Notes: generated by a model not told the origin, from the letters alone. A stretch of DNA of 64,000 nt from VAZQ01 sp035293945 (GCA_035293945.1 DATGLV010000037.1:195873-259872), one strand, 5' to 3'. Shown: positions 26,111 to 36,389, numbered from the stretch's first letter. Program-made: numbers and translations.

Positions 26111-27153
26111 GCCCGCACGACTTCTCGCTCCATCGAGGCGCAACCTCGCTAAAGGCGGCGCGCTGGCCATGGTTCGCATTGTTTCTCGGTAAGCGGCTGC
26201 TGCGGCTGGCGCTCGTGCTGCTTGGGGTCGCGGTCGTCGCATTCGCGCTCGCCAAGGCATCTCCGATCGATCCGGTCGACGCTTATCTAGGCCCCAATAT
26301 CATGCGGGTCAGCCCGGAGCAGCGCGAATTGATCGCCGAGCGGTGGGGCTTTCGCGAGCCTGCCGCGACCCAGCTTGCGAAGTGGCTGACCAATCTGCTC
26401 CATGGCGATCTCGGCACGAGCTTCATCTTCAATCAGCCGGTGACGGAGGTCTTGTACGAGCGCGTCAACGCCTCCTTGGCGCTTACCGGCACCGCATGGC
26501 TGCTGTCCGGATTACTCGGGTTCGCATTGGGTGCGCTGGCCGGCACCTACGAGGGCTCGCTCGCGGATCGATGCATCCGTGCCTATGCGTATGTGCTGGC
26601 GTCGACCCCGACCTTCTGGGTCGCGATCGTCCTGCTGATCGTCTTCTCGGTCTGGCTCAGCTGGGCCCCTTTCTGCTGCGCCGGGCCTCCGGGGCGCTTG
26701 CCGCAGGACATAGGCCTGCTCGATCGCCTCCAGCATTTGGCGCTTCCGCTCGCCGCCCTTTCATTATTCGGCATATCCCAGATCACGCTGCACACGCGGG
26801 CCAAGATGATCGAGATCATGCGCTCCGACTACGTCATGTATGCCTTCGCGCAGGGGGCAACGCGATCCGATGCGGCGTTGCGCCATGGCATTCGCAATGC
26901 TGCCCTACCCGCCATAACGATCCAATTTGCCTCCTTGGGCGAGCTTTTCGGTGGATCGGCGCTCGCCGAGCAAGTGTTCTCCTATCCGGGGCTCGGCAAG
27001 GCAACGGTGGATGCCGGCATTCGCGGCGATGTGCCCCTCCTGCTCGCGATCACGCTATTCACGGCGCTGCTCGTCAGCGTCGGCAATACGATTGCGGATC
27101 TGCTCTATCACCTTGTCGATCCGCGCATGCATCCGAGCGGAGCCCGCCCGTGA
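26107..27153 (+). CDS. nikB: nickel-type ABC transporter permease, NikB-like
   Basis: 348 residues from a TTG that overlaps the nikA stop (TTGA); no ATG or clear ribosome site sits at this end, so coupling to nikA is likely. About six membrane segments. The binding-protein-dependent permease loop is clear: IMRSDYVMYAFAQGATRSDAA, then GELFGGSALAEQVFSYPGLG. With NikC it forms the inner-membrane channel. The frame is open back to 25978 inside nikA, but that part is a shadow. The start codon is the weakest part of this call. Confidence 0.88.
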   Translation: MSPHDFSLHRGATSLKAARWPWFALFLGKRLLRLALVLLGVAVVAFALAKASPIDPVDAYLGPNIMRVSPEQRELIAERWGFREPAATQLAKWLTNLLHGDLGTSFIFNQPVTEVLYERVNASLALTGTAWLLSGLLGFALGALAGTYEGSLADRCIRAYAYVLASTPTFWVAIVLLIVFSVWLSWAPFCCAGPPGRLPQDIGLLDRLQHLALPLAALSLFGISQITLHTRAKMIEIMRSDYVMYAFAQGATRSDAALRHGIRNAALPAITIQFASLGELFGGSALAEQVFSYPGLGKATVDAGIRGDVPLLLAITLFTALLVSVGNTIADLLYHLVDPRMHPSGARP

Positions 27154-28028
27154 GCACGGATGTCTCTGGGGTCAACCTGCCACTGCCGGTCGTCGGCCTT
27201 CCTGTCCGGCGTCGCAATCGGCGTGCCGCCAAGCTTTGGCTCGCTGCGATCTCGCTTGTGCTGCTGCTCGCGGTGGTCGTGGGCGCGCCCCTGCTCGGCG
27301 ACGCCGGATTGCGCCTCGATCTGGCGGCGCGCACGCTGGCCCCCTCATGGCAGCATCTGTTCGGCACCGATGCGGTCGGCCGCGACATGTTCTGCCGCAC
27401 CATCAAGGGCCTCTCACTCAGTCTATGGGTCGGTCTTCTCGCGTCGGGCGCCAGCACGATCATCTCGCTCAGCCTCGCGCTTGCCGCCGTCTCGCTCGGC
27501 CGCATCGCCGACGCCGCGGTCGGCGTACTCGTCGACATGTTCATGGGCCTGCCGCACCTGGTGCTGCTGGTCATGATCTGCTTTGCACTCGGTGGCGGCA
27601 CGCACGCGGTGATCGTCGCTGTTGCCCTGACGCACTGGCCACGCCTGACGCGCATTCTGCGCGCGGAAATTTTACAGGTTTTGACCTCCGACTATGTGGC
27701 CGCATCCCGACGGTTTGGCAGATCGGCCGCCTTTGTCGCGTGGCGTCACCTAATCCCGCACGTGGTTCCCCAGCTCCTGGTCGGATTTCTACTGTTGTTT
27801 CCGCACGCAATCCTGCACGAGGCGGGACTGACCTTCCTTGGCTTCGGGATCGAGCCGAGCAAGCCCGCGGTCGGCGTGCTGCTCGCCGAGTCGATGCGCT
27901 ATCTGACGGCCGGCGACTGGTGGCTCGGCGTATTCCCGGGCGTGGCGCTGGTCACTATCGTTCTTGCGTTCGACGGTCTGGCGGACGGCGTGCGCGCTTT
28001 GTTCAGCCCGCATGCCGCGCAGGACTGA
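27150..28028 (+). CDS. nikC: nickel-type ABC transporter permease, NikC-like
   Basis: 292 residues from a GTG that overlaps the nikB stop (GTGA). An N-terminal helix, then HLFGTDAVGRDMFCRTIKG (the conserved HxLGTDxxGRD-type motif of DppC/NikC), five further helices and the EAA-type loop AEILQVLTSDYVAASRRFGR, ending with FLGFGIEPSKPAVGVLLAES. Partner of NikB. Full family length. Confidence 0.93.
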   Translation: MSTDVSGVNLPLPVVGLPVRRRNRRAAKLWLAAISLVLLLAVVVGAPLLGDAGLRLDLAARTLAPSWQHLFGTDAVGRDMFCRTIKGLSLSLWVGLLASGASTIISLSLALAAVSLGRIADAAVGVLVDMFMGLPHLVLLVMICFALGGGTHAVIVAVALTHWPRLTRILRAEILQVLTSDYVAASRRFGRSAAFVAWRHLIPHVVPQLLVGFLLLFPHAILHEAGLTFLGFGIEPSKPAVGVLLAESMRYLTAGDWWLGVFPGVALVTIVLAFDGLADGVRALFSPHAAQD

Positions 28029-28032
28029 AGCC

Positions 28033-28845
28033 ATGCTGGCGGTCGAAAATCTCAATATTGCATTCCGCCGCTATGCCGGCCTTCTCGCCCGTAATCGCCT
28101 CGTATGCCTGCGCGGCATCTCATTGTTCGTCAACGCCGGAGAGGTGCTTGCAATCGTGGGCGCCTCGGGCGCCGGCAAGAGCCTGTTGGCGCAGGCGCTC
28201 CTGGGCATCCTGCCGAGCAATGCCGAGGTCGGCGGCTCGATCCTCTTCAACGGCAGTCCGCTGAGCCCCGAGCGCCAGGCTACATTGCGAGGAAGAGAGA
28301 TCGCGCTGGTCCCCCAGTCGGTGGCCTGTCTCGACCCGCTGGCACCCGTCGGGCGGCAAGTCCGGCTTGCAGCCCGGCGCGCCGGCATCGCTTCATCTCG
28401 ATGTAAGGAGACAGCCGACCGCGCGCTCAGCCGGTTCGGGCTCGGCCTCTCCGTGGGGAAAGCGTTTCCGCACCAATTATCCGGCGGGATGGCGCGTCGC
28501 GTCCTGCTCGCCATGGCGACCGTCGCGGACCCCGCCTTGATCATCGCTGACGAGCCGACGACCGGCCTCGACCCGGACAACGCCGCCACCGTGCTGCGCC
28601 ATTTGCGCATGCTGGCCGACGACCGAAAGGGCGTGCTGCTGATCAGCCATGATATCCGCGCGGCATTGCCCTTGGCTGACCGGGTGGCCGTTGTCCGCGA
28701 CGGCGCCATCGTCGAGACCGTGGCGGCTGATCGCTTTCGCGACGGCGGCACGAAGCTCGCGACTGATTACGCCCGCGCGCTGTGGCGCGCCCTGCCCGAA
28801 AACGATTTTTGCGAAGCAGCAAGCTTCCACGTCGAGGGCGGGTGA
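28033..28845 (+). CDS. nikD: nickel-type ABC transporter ATP-binding protein, NikD-like
   Basis: 270 residues. Walker A GASGAGKS (about residues 43-50), Q-loop LVPQSVACLDPL, signature LSGGMARRVLLAMA, Walker B LIIADEPTTGLD and the switch His in LISHDI are all intact. Start ATG at 28033, four bases after the nikC stop. It energises the transporter from the cytoplasm together with NikE. Confidence 0.93.
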   Translation: MLAVENLNIAFRRYAGLLARNRLVCLRGISLFVNAGEVLAIVGASGAGKSLLAQALLGILPSNAEVGGSILFNGSPLSPERQATLRGREIALVPQSVACLDPLAPVGRQVRLAARRAGIASSRCKETADRALSRFGLGLSVGKAFPHQLSGGMARRVLLAMATVADPALIIADEPTTGLDPDNAATVLRHLRMLADDRKGVLLISHDIRAALPLADRVAVVRDGAIVETVAADRFRDGGTKLATDYARALWRALPENDFCEAASFHVEGG

Positions 28846-28846
28846 C

Positions 28847-29494
28847 ATGCTCGCCGCGGACAATCTCACCTTCCGATATTGGGGTGGAAAGCCGCCGGTG
28901 CTGGCGAACGCCTCGATCAAGGTCGCACCGGGCGAGGTCGTCGGCCTCGTGGGACCATCAGGATCGGGCAAGTCGACCTTGGCCAAGCTGCTCGCGGGCT
29001 ATCTCGCACCCCAAGACGGACAAGTGTTGCTCGATGAATTGCCGTTGCCGCGTCACGGCCTGTGTCCCGTTCAACTGCTTTTTCAGACCCCCGAGCTCGC
29101 CGTAAATCCGCGCTGGAAAATCCACGAGATACTGAGCGAGATGCACGGGAGCAGGCGATCGCGATGGAGTGCCCTCGGCATCCGCGACGCGTGGCTCGAT
29201 CGCTTTCCGCACGAGCTGTCGGGCGGGGAGCTGCAACGGGTATGCATCGCGCGCAGCCTCGGGCCGGGCGTGCGGTTCCTGATCGCCGACGAAATCTCCG
29301 GCATGCTGGATACGATCACTCAGGCGGAGATTTGGCAGGCACTCCTCGCTTACGCGTCAGCCGAGAACATCGGCATCCTGGCGATAAGCCATGATGTGAA
29401 GCTTTTGGAAAGGATCGCGCAGCGACTTGCGGCGCTTGAAAACGGTTCCACACGAGAAGTCTCGATCGAGATCGCAGGGCCCGGATCTGGCTGA
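28847..29494 (+). CDS. nikE: nickel-type ABC transporter ATP-binding protein, NikE-like
   Basis: 215 residues from the ATG at 28847, one base after the nikD stop. Walker A GPSGSGKST, signature LSGGELQRVCIARSL, Walker B FLIADEISGMLD and switch ISHDV are present. Shorter than the usual 250-320 residues because the C-terminal oligopeptide/nickel extension is absent, but the ATPase core is complete. The frame is open upstream through nikD; that is a shadow. Confidence 0.92.
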   Translation: MLAADNLTFRYWGGKPPVLANASIKVAPGEVVGLVGPSGSGKSTLAKLLAGYLAPQDGQVLLDELPLPRHGLCPVQLLFQTPELAVNPRWKIHEILSEMHGSRRSRWSALGIRDAWLDRFPHELSGGELQRVCIARSLGPGVRFLIADEISGMLDTITQAEIWQALLAYASAENIGILAISHDVKLLERIAQRLAALENGSTREVSIEIAGPGSG

Positions 29495-29524
29495 GCCGGA
29501 GAGCGAGTCGACATGGCTGCGCCG

Positions 29525-30742
29525 CTATTCGCTCGACAGGATCACGTTGCGCAAAATCGGGAAGATCTGGTTCTCCCAGGTTCGGCCGCTGAACACGCCA
29601 TAATGGCCGACCCCGGCCTGCATATGGTGGCGCTTCATGTAGGAGCGCAGGCCCGTGCATAGGTCGTGTGCGGCCGCCGTCTGCCCGACCGCGCAGATAT
29701 CGTCGCGCTCGCCTTCGACAGTGAACAGCATGGTGCGGCGAATCGCATTGGGGTCGACCTTGCGGCCACGGAACTCGATTCTCCCGCGCGCCAGCGCGAA
29801 TTCCTGGAACACCAGGCGCACGGTCTCCAGATAAAACTCCGCGGTCAGGTCCAGCACCGCGAAATATTCGTCGTAGAAGTTCTTGGTCGCCCGCGCCTTT
29901 TCGATCTCGCCCTTGACCAGATTGTCATAGAGATCGCGATGGGCCTTGATGTGCCGGTCGATGTTCATGCTCATGAAGGCGGCGAGCTGCACGAAGCCCG
30001 GATAGACGCGGCGGAACGCACCGCGATAGCGTATCGGCACCGTGGCGATCAGGTTTTTCTCGAACCAGTCGATCGGCTTGGCCTCGGCAAGCTTGTTGAC
30101 CTTGGTTGGGTTGACGCGCGGATCGATCGGCCCGGCCATTAAGGTCATGCTGCGCGGTTGCGCCGGGTTGCTCCCCTGCGCCATCACGGCGACCGCGATC
30201 AGCGCCGCGACACATGGCTGGCAGACGGCAACGACGTGGGCGCCCGGCCCGATCACCTCGAGAAAATGGATCACATGCGCGATGTAGTCATCGAAGCCAA
30301 ATTGCCCCTCCGAGAGGGGAACATCGCGGACATTGTGCCAATCCGTGATGAAGACGTCGTGCTCGGGGAGCATGGTGCGAACGGTCGCGCGCAAGAGCGT
30401 GGCGAAATGCCCCGACAGCGGCGCGATCAAGAGTACCGGCGGCTGCGCCTGCTCGGTGTCCTTCTTGAAATGCAGCAGCGTGCCGAATGGGGTGACTTCC
30501 GCAAGCTCCTCCTTCACCTGCAGGTCACGGTTGCCGACCTTGATCTGGCCGATCCCGAACGCAGGCCGCACGTGGCTCAAGCCGGCGCGGGCGATCAGCT
30601 CATAGGCCGCAGTCAGGTTGCGCAAGGCTGACGTGGGAAGCGCATCCGACAGCGGTTGACCTATGGCTTTGCACGCCGAAGCCGCCAGCCTGCGGACCGG
30701 GTTCATGATGTCCGCATGCGCTTGATATGCCTGGTAGAGCAT
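29525..30742 (-). CDS. phaZ: intracellular polyhydroxyalkanoate depolymerase
   Basis: 405 residues, the usual length of the cytoplasmic PhaZ family, which mobilises stored PHB granules into 3-hydroxybutyrate oligomers. Diagnostic blocks: MLYQAYQAHADIMNPVRRLA at the start, PPVLLIAPLSGHFATLLRATV (oxyanion region), DVFITDWHNVRDVPLSEG, and the lipase-box-like VVAVCQPCVAAL, where this family uses Cys as nucleophile. C-terminal GHYGVFSGRTWENQI holds the catalytic His. Convergent with nikE, 30 bases apart; unrelated to the nickel genes. Confidence 0.95.
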   Translation of the reverse strand: MLYQAYQAHADIMNPVRRLAASACKAIGQPLSDALPTSALRNLTAAYELIARAGLSHVRPAFGIGQIKVGNRDLQVKEELAEVTPFGTLLHFKKDTEQAQPPVLLIAPLSGHFATLLRATVRTMLPEHDVFITDWHNVRDVPLSEGQFGFDDYIAHVIHFLEVIGPGAHVVAVCQPCVAALIAVAVMAQGSNPAQPRSMTLMAGPIDPRVNPTKVNKLAEAKPIDWFEKNLIATVPIRYRGAFRRVYPGFVQLAAFMSMNIDRHIKAHRDLYDNLVKGEIEKARATKNFYDEYFAVLDLTAEFYLETVRLVFQEFALARGRIEFRGRKVDPNAIRRTMLFTVEGERDDICAVGQTAAAHDLCTGLRSYMKRHHMQAGVGHYGVFSGRTWENQIFPILRNVILSSE

Positions 30743-31004
30743 TAGGTGTATTTTGTCGTTGCAGGCGCAACGACCCCCTCGCCCACGAAACAGCTCAACC
30801 CGGCAAGCGAAAAGCTAGTGGATTTTTTGCTGCGCTGCGAGATAATTATTGTTCGTTGGGGATGCCCACCCTGCCGGGGGCGCATAACCGCGCGGCCGGG
30901 CTGACAGCCGGGTCACGCCTGCATGCGCAAGACAAGCAGAACCAGCAGCCTTCGCCCTGCAAGGCCGAAGGCAACGCACCGGCACGGATTAGGGGGATCG
31001 CTCA

Positions 31005-31661
31005 ATGGCCGAGGCCACGCTTACGATTGCTAGCAAGAATTATGGTTCCTGGTCGCTGCGCGGCTGGCTGTTATGCAAGTTGGCCGGGCTCGATTTCGTG
31101 GAGGAGCAGAGCAGGAGCGATGACCCCTCGGTACGCGCCGAATTGCTGCTGCTGTCGCCCTCCTTCCTGGTTCCCCGCCTCACCCATCAGGGCGCCCAAA
31201 TCTGGGACACCCTGGCGATTGCCGAATATCTGCACGAGATAAGGCCGGAGGCCGGGCTGTTGCCGGCGTCGCGGCAGCAGCGGGCGCTCTGCCGCTCGGT
31301 CTGCGGAGAGATGCACTCCGGCTTCGGCAACCTGCGCTCGGCACTGCCGATGAACATCAAGGCGCACTATCCGGGGTTCAAAGTGTGGGCCGGCGCCCGC
31401 GCCGACATCGACCGCATCCTCGCCATCTGGCGGGAATGCCTGTCGGTCTCCGGCGGACAATTCCTCTTCGGCGCCACACCTTGCATGGCAGATGCCATGT
31501 TCGCTCCAGTGGTGACCCGCTTTCTCACCTATGACGTCAAGCTCGAAGCGGACTGCGCCGCCTACTGTCGCAGCATCATCGGCATGCCGGCGATGCAGGA
31601 ATGGATCGGCGCCGCCAAGGCCGAGCCGGACGAGCTCGAAGAGCTTGACGTCGAATTCTAG
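31005..31661 (+). CDS. glutathione S-transferase family protein
   Basis: 218 residues. An N-terminal thioredoxin-like domain (LTIASKNYGSWSLRGWLLCKLAG; FLVPRLTHQGAQIWDTLAIAEYLHE) and an all-helical C-terminal domain (from about residue 90, with GATPCMADAMFAPVVTRFLTY). The NYGSWSLRGWL start and ADAMFAPV segment place it in the YfcF-like group of bacterial GSTs. Glutathione-dependent detoxification or isomerisation is known for the family; the substrate here is unknown. An AGGGGGATC segment upstream provides a ribosome site. Confidence 0.88.
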   Translation: MAEATLTIASKNYGSWSLRGWLLCKLAGLDFVEEQSRSDDPSVRAELLLLSPSFLVPRLTHQGAQIWDTLAIAEYLHEIRPEAGLLPASRQQRALCRSVCGEMHSGFGNLRSALPMNIKAHYPGFKVWAGARADIDRILAIWRECLSVSGGQFLFGATPCMADAMFAPVVTRFLTYDVKLEADCAAYCRSIIGMPAMQEWIGAAKAEPDELEELDVEF

Positions 31662-31992
31662 TGCCGGCCTTCCGACAGGCCTTCCCGAGCGAAAGCCGGA
31701 CATGCCTGCAACTCGAGAAAAGGAGAGCGCATTGCTTTCCGAATGGAACGCGCTCCAATTATCCGGATTCTATAAGTTAATCCTTTTTGGAAACCGCTGG
31801 TGCAGCTTCGGTTTTATAACTACTGTCACCAAGTGGCGGATTCGACCTTCTCATTGAGCGGATCGCTTCTACGTGAGAACGCCTCACGCCCGACCTGCGC
31901 GCCCGCCGCAAGGACGACAGGGATTTAGCAACAATCATGCGGGCGGCTAGCCCGGCGACGGCGCCTGCGGCCTTCCGGATCGGAGCAAAGTC
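31662..31992. other. intergenic gap before cheB/cheR hybrid
   Basis: 331 bases with no convincing gene on either strand and no clear hairpin-plus-T terminator; somewhat AT-richer than its surroundings around 31750-31830. Confidence 0.4.
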
Positions 31993-34961
31993 GTGGTGGA
32001 TGACAACGAAAGCGATGGCGATCGGCGCGTCAACCACGGACGCAGCAAGGAAACGAATCAGGCCGGGCGCAGCAACAAAACACCTGCGATCGTCGCCATC
32101 GGGGCGTCAGCGGGCGGCATCCATGCGTTGCAGAGCTTCTTTGACGCGTTGCCGGAGAATACCGGTGCCGCCTACGTAGTGGTCGTACATCTGGACCCGC
32201 AGCATCGGAGCGAGATGCCACGCATCCTCGCGGCACGAACCTCGATGCCGGTGGTGCAGGTGGCGATCCGTCAGAAGCTCGAGGCCAATCGCGTCTACGT
32301 CATTCCCCCGGATCGCCGACTGCAAATGGTCGATCACCAGATTTCGGCGTTCGAGTTCGAGGAGCCGCGCGGCCAGCGCTCGGCCATCGATTCCTTCTTT
32401 CGCTCACTCGCCGAGCAGCTTGGCGACGGCTTTGCCGTCATTTTGAGCGGCGCGGGCTCCGACGGCGCCATCGGGGTGCGCGCTGTGAAGGAAGCGGGCG
32501 GCATTATCCTGGTGCAGGACCCGAACGAAGCCGAGTATTCCTCGATGCCGCGCAGCGCGATCGCAACCGGCGTCGCCGATTTCGTTCTGCCGGTGCGCGA
32601 CCTTGCAACGCGCCTGATCGATCTCATCCGCATCAAGGAAAATGCATCGATTCCCGGTGTCCGACATCTGGACGAAGAGATGCTGCGGCGGATACTCGCT
32701 CACCTGCGTGCCCGTACCGGGCACGATTTCTCAAAATACAAGCGATCAACTGTGTTGCGGCGAATCGCGCGGCGCATGCATGTGACGCGTTCCAGCGACC
32801 TGCGCGAATATTATGACCTCATGCGCGACAACGCCGACGAGGCCCAGGCGCTGCTCGCCGATCTCCTGATATCCGTGACCAACTTCTTTCGCGATTCCGA
32901 AGCCTTCGAAACGGTCGCTAAGGACACGATACCTGCGCTGTTCAGGGACCGGGATGCGGACGAAGCCATCCGCGTCTGGGTTTCCGGCTGCGCTACCGGC
33001 GAGGAGGCCTACTCCTTCGCGATCCTGTTGCTGGAGGAGGCGGCACGGCACCAGGTGCGTCCGCCCCTACAGGTGTTCGGCTCTGATCTCGATTCGCGCG
33101 CGCTCGCGTCGGCGCGCGAGGGCCGCTTCCCCGCTGCCATCGAAGCCGATGTCAGCGAGGAGAGGTTGCGGCGATTCTTCACCCACGAAGGTGACCTGTA
33201 TCGCGTGCGCCAGGAAGTGCGCGACATCGTCCTTTTCGCGATGCACGACCTGCTCAAGGATCCGCCATTCTCTCATATCGACCTCATCTCCTGCCGCAAC
33301 GTGCTCATCTATCTCGATCGCGAGCTGCAGGAACAAGTGTGCAGCACATTTTATTACGCGCTGAACCCCGGCGGTTATCTTTTCCTCGGCGCCTCCGAAT
33401 CCGCGGACAATCCGCCCGGGCTGTTCCGTTGCCTGAACCGCACGGCCCGCCTTTTCCAGTCGACTGCAGTCCCGAGTGACAAGCCGCGGGTGCTGCCGCG
33501 GCTGCTCGGCCCGGTGCGCATCCGCGACCAGATCGTTCAGCCCGGCCGCGCGGTCAGTCCGATGGTGACGCTGGGCGAGGCGACGATGCACCGGCGCGCG
33601 ATCGAGCGGGTGGCACCGCCGAGCATGCTGGTCGACGAGGCACATCGGGCCATTCATCTCTCCGAGAATGCCGGCCGGTTCATTCTTCCGGCCGGTGGCC
33701 CGCTCACCGGCGATGTCGTGGACCTGGTGCGGCCGGAGCTGCGCTTCGAGCTGCGCTCGGCGCTCAATCGCGTGTTCGAGCAGAAGGAATCCACGCTCAG
33801 CCTGCCGGTCCTGGTGCGCTTCAACGGCGCGCCGCACCGCGTGCACATTCAGGTCAAGCCGGTCCCGGAGCAGGATCCGGCGCAGCCGCACACCGCGATC
33901 GTCATGTTCATCGAAGGCGAGGCCGTCGACGAGAGTCTGGCCGCGCTGGACCAGCAGGGGACCGACGACACGGTGCGCCGACTGACCCAGGAGCTCGAGC
34001 TGCCGCAGACGCGGCTGCGGACGATCCGCGAGGAATCAGACGCCGCCAACGAAGAGCTTCGCGCCGCGAACGAGGAGCTGCAATCCATCAACGAGGAATA
34101 TCGCTCCACTTCCGAGGAGCTGGAAACCAGCAAGGAGGAATTGCAGTCGATTAACGAGGAGCTGCAGACCGTCAACAGCGAGCTCAAGCTGAAGCTGGAA
34201 GCAATCTCGCGCGCGCACAGCGATCTGCAGAATCTGGTCGCGGCGACCGATGTCGGTACGCTGTTCCTCGACGCGGAGCTGCGCATCAAGCGCTTCACCG
34301 ACCGCGTGACTGACCTCTTCCGGATCACTCACCCCGACGAAGGGCGTCCTATCACGGACTTCGCGCATCAGCTCGAATACGACGACTTGGTCAATGATGC
34401 GCAAAGAGTGCTGGCTGATCTTGTTCCGATCCTCGCGAGCTCCACACCCGCCACGACCGCTGGTACGATATGCGGCTGCGCCCCTACCGCACGGTCGACA
34501 ACAAGATCGACGGAGTGGTGATCACTTTTATTGATGTGACGGAGCGGCAACACGCCGAGCGATCTTTACGCGAATTCAAGCAGCGGCTGGAGCAGGAAAA
34601 GCGACTGGTCGAGATGTCGCGCGACCCGATGTTCATCTGGGATCTCGATGCCGGCATCGTCGAATGGAACCGCGGCAGCGAGGAGCTCTACGGCTACAGT
34701 CAGAGCGAGGCGATCGGCCAACGCATGGATCAGCTCTTGCGCACTTCGGTGCCGCGCTCCTCGTTCGAGGCGCTCAAGGCAAAGCTGGTCGAGGACGGCA
34801 GTTGGACCGGCGAATTGAAGCACGTCACCAAGGACGGCCGTGAAGTGATCGTGGAGAGCCACATTCAGCTCGACATATCGGACGGCCGGCGCTGGGCGCT
34901 GGAGAGCTCGCGTGATGTCACCGGCCGTGCTTCGCAGCGCGGCCCGGCGAACCGCTCCTGA
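31993..34961 (+). pseudogene. CheB-CheR-PAS hybrid signalling protein, frameshifted
   Basis: A chemotaxis-type fusion. Part 1 (31993-34521, GTG start after GGAG) holds a CheB methylesterase domain (active Ser in IGASAGGIHALQ, His in HLDPQHRS, Asp in SGAGSDGAIGVRA), a CheR methyltransferase (RTGHDFSKYKRSTVLRRIARR; VWVSGCATGEEAYSFAILL), a Glu/Leu-rich coiled coil (about residues 655-745) and the start of a PAS domain. The frame is then lost near 34432. Part 2 (34434-34961, one frame over) resumes the same PAS domain (RHDRWYDMRLRPYRTVD, VVITFIDVTERQ) and a second PAS, and stops without the histidine kinase usual in this family. One missing base explains it: a recent mutation or sequence error. 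Confidence 0.85.
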
Positions 34962-35165
34962 GCCGCGGTCAAACGAGCTCCGGTCGAGGCAGCGCGTCTC
35001 GACCAGCTATGTCTCGACCACTTACGATGGGTCGGGCCAGCCGCGCCAGCCCATCATGCGGACGGCGGCCCGGCGGATGGGGCTCGCCTGCAAATTAAGT
35101 CGGGATCCATGCAACCCTGCGGGCTCTGGTCGGTTGCAGGACATGGGGATCGGGAGGTGTGGCAA

Positions 35166-35588
35166 ATGCCCCGTTATACGTTTACGCTTAGAGACGGCTC
35201 GCTGGGCATCGAGGATCGGACCGGCGTTGACCTGAACGATGCGCAGGGCGCGTTCGACTATGCGATCTCTGTCGCACGCGAGGTGATGCGCGGCTGCGAG
35301 GCCGAGGCGCATGCCTGGCGACTGGACGTGTACGAAGACGACGCAGGGCCGATCTTCGAGCTCCCTTTCGCGGCCATCGATCAATCTCTCGACCACCTCG
35401 TGCCGGAACTGCGCCAGATGATCGTCGACTTTGGCGAGCGGCGGCGGTTGCTGATGGAGACCGTCCATGCAGCAAGAGCCACGGTTCTGGAGACGCGCGC
35501 GCTGGTCGCACAGTCGCGTGGGAAGCCCTATCTCGCCAGTTTTCTCGGCAAGCGAACCATAAGCGGAGGTCGCGCATCATCCAGCTGA
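35166..35588 (+). CDS. DUF6894-type small protein
   Basis: 140 residues from the ATG at 35166; an in-frame ATG at 35109 is less likely. The N-terminal MPRYTFTLRDGSLGIEDRTG and VDLNDAQGAFDYAISVAREVM match the DUF6894 pattern common in Bradyrhizobium relatives (short beta strands, then a helix). The C-terminal half is helical and extra. Cytoplasmic by composition; function unknown. It is 24 bases upstream of the Crp-type regulator and may share its transcript. Confidence 0.75.
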   Translation: MPRYTFTLRDGSLGIEDRTGVDLNDAQGAFDYAISVAREVMRGCEAEAHAWRLDVYEDDAGPIFELPFAAIDQSLDHLVPELRQMIVDFGERRRLLMETVHAARATVLETRALVAQSRGKPYLASFLGKRTISGGRASSS

Positions 35589-35612
35589 TGCGGGAGAGCC
35601 GCGGGAGGGAAC

Positions 35613-36389
35613 ATGACTATTCACCAGGACGAACCGAGGAACCGCAACCGCTTCCTCGCCGCGCTCGGGCGGGCGGAGTACGAATCGCTGCGGCCGCACC
35701 TTGCGCCGTACGATCTGCGGATAGGCAGGCGCCTCCATTACTGCGGCGACGAGATCGAGGAGGTGATCTTTCCACATTCCGGTCTTGTCGCCCTGATGGT
35801 GCCGTCGCGAGACGACACCGGGACGCTGGTGCTGATGGTCGGATGCGACGGAGTCGTCGGAGGCTTTGCGGCTGCAGCGAACGCGCCTGCCACCTGCGAT
35901 GCCGAAGTTCATATCGCGGGCGAGGCATCGCGAATATCGGCCACGGTGTTTCGGCGTGCCTTGGATGAGCAGCCGGGCATGCGGCGGACTGCAGCGTGCT
36001 TCGACAGCCTGATGCTGGCGCAGGCGCAGCAGACCGCACTCTGTAATGCCGTACATCCGGTCGAGGCCCGCATTTGCCGTTGGTTGCTCGAGGTGCATGA
36101 TCGCAGCAGCAACAGCCGGGTGCCGCTGACCCAGAGCACGGTCGCGCAGATGCTCGGGGTTCGTCGGACGACGGTGACGCTCGTGGCCGGCCGGCTCGAG
36201 CTTGCAGGCGTGCTGACCTGCCGACGCGGCTTTCTGCAGATCCAGAGCCGGGAGAAGCTCGAGCAGTACAGCTGCTCATGCTACGGGCAGCTGAGGAGCC
36301 ACGCGGTAAGGCTTGCCGAGACGATCCCGGTAGAGGCACAGCCTGCGCTCGGCAGCACGACGATCTTCGCTGCTCTGCCGGGAGGATAG
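35613..36389 (+). CDS. Crp/Fnr family transcriptional regulator
   Basis: 258 residues. A cNMP-binding-like beta barrel (about 15-120; IEEVIFPHSGLVALMV, GRRLHYCGDEI) leads into a helix and a C-terminal winged helix-turn-helix (LTQSTVAQMLGVRRTTVTLVAGRLELAGVLTCRRGFLQI). No N-terminal cysteine cluster is present, so it is not an Fnr-type iron-sulfur sensor; the ligand is unknown. AGCCGCGGGAGGG precedes the ATG. Confidence 0.88.
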   Translation: MTIHQDEPRNRNRFLAALGRAEYESLRPHLAPYDLRIGRRLHYCGDEIEEVIFPHSGLVALMVPSRDDTGTLVLMVGCDGVVGGFAAAANAPATCDAEVHIAGEASRISATVFRRALDEQPGMRRTAACFDSLMLAQAQQTALCNAVHPVEARICRWLLEVHDRSSNSRVPLTQSTVAQMLGVRRTTVTLVAGRLELAGVLTCRRGFLQIQSREKLEQYSCSCYGQLRSHAVRLAETIPVEAQPALGSTTIFAALPGG

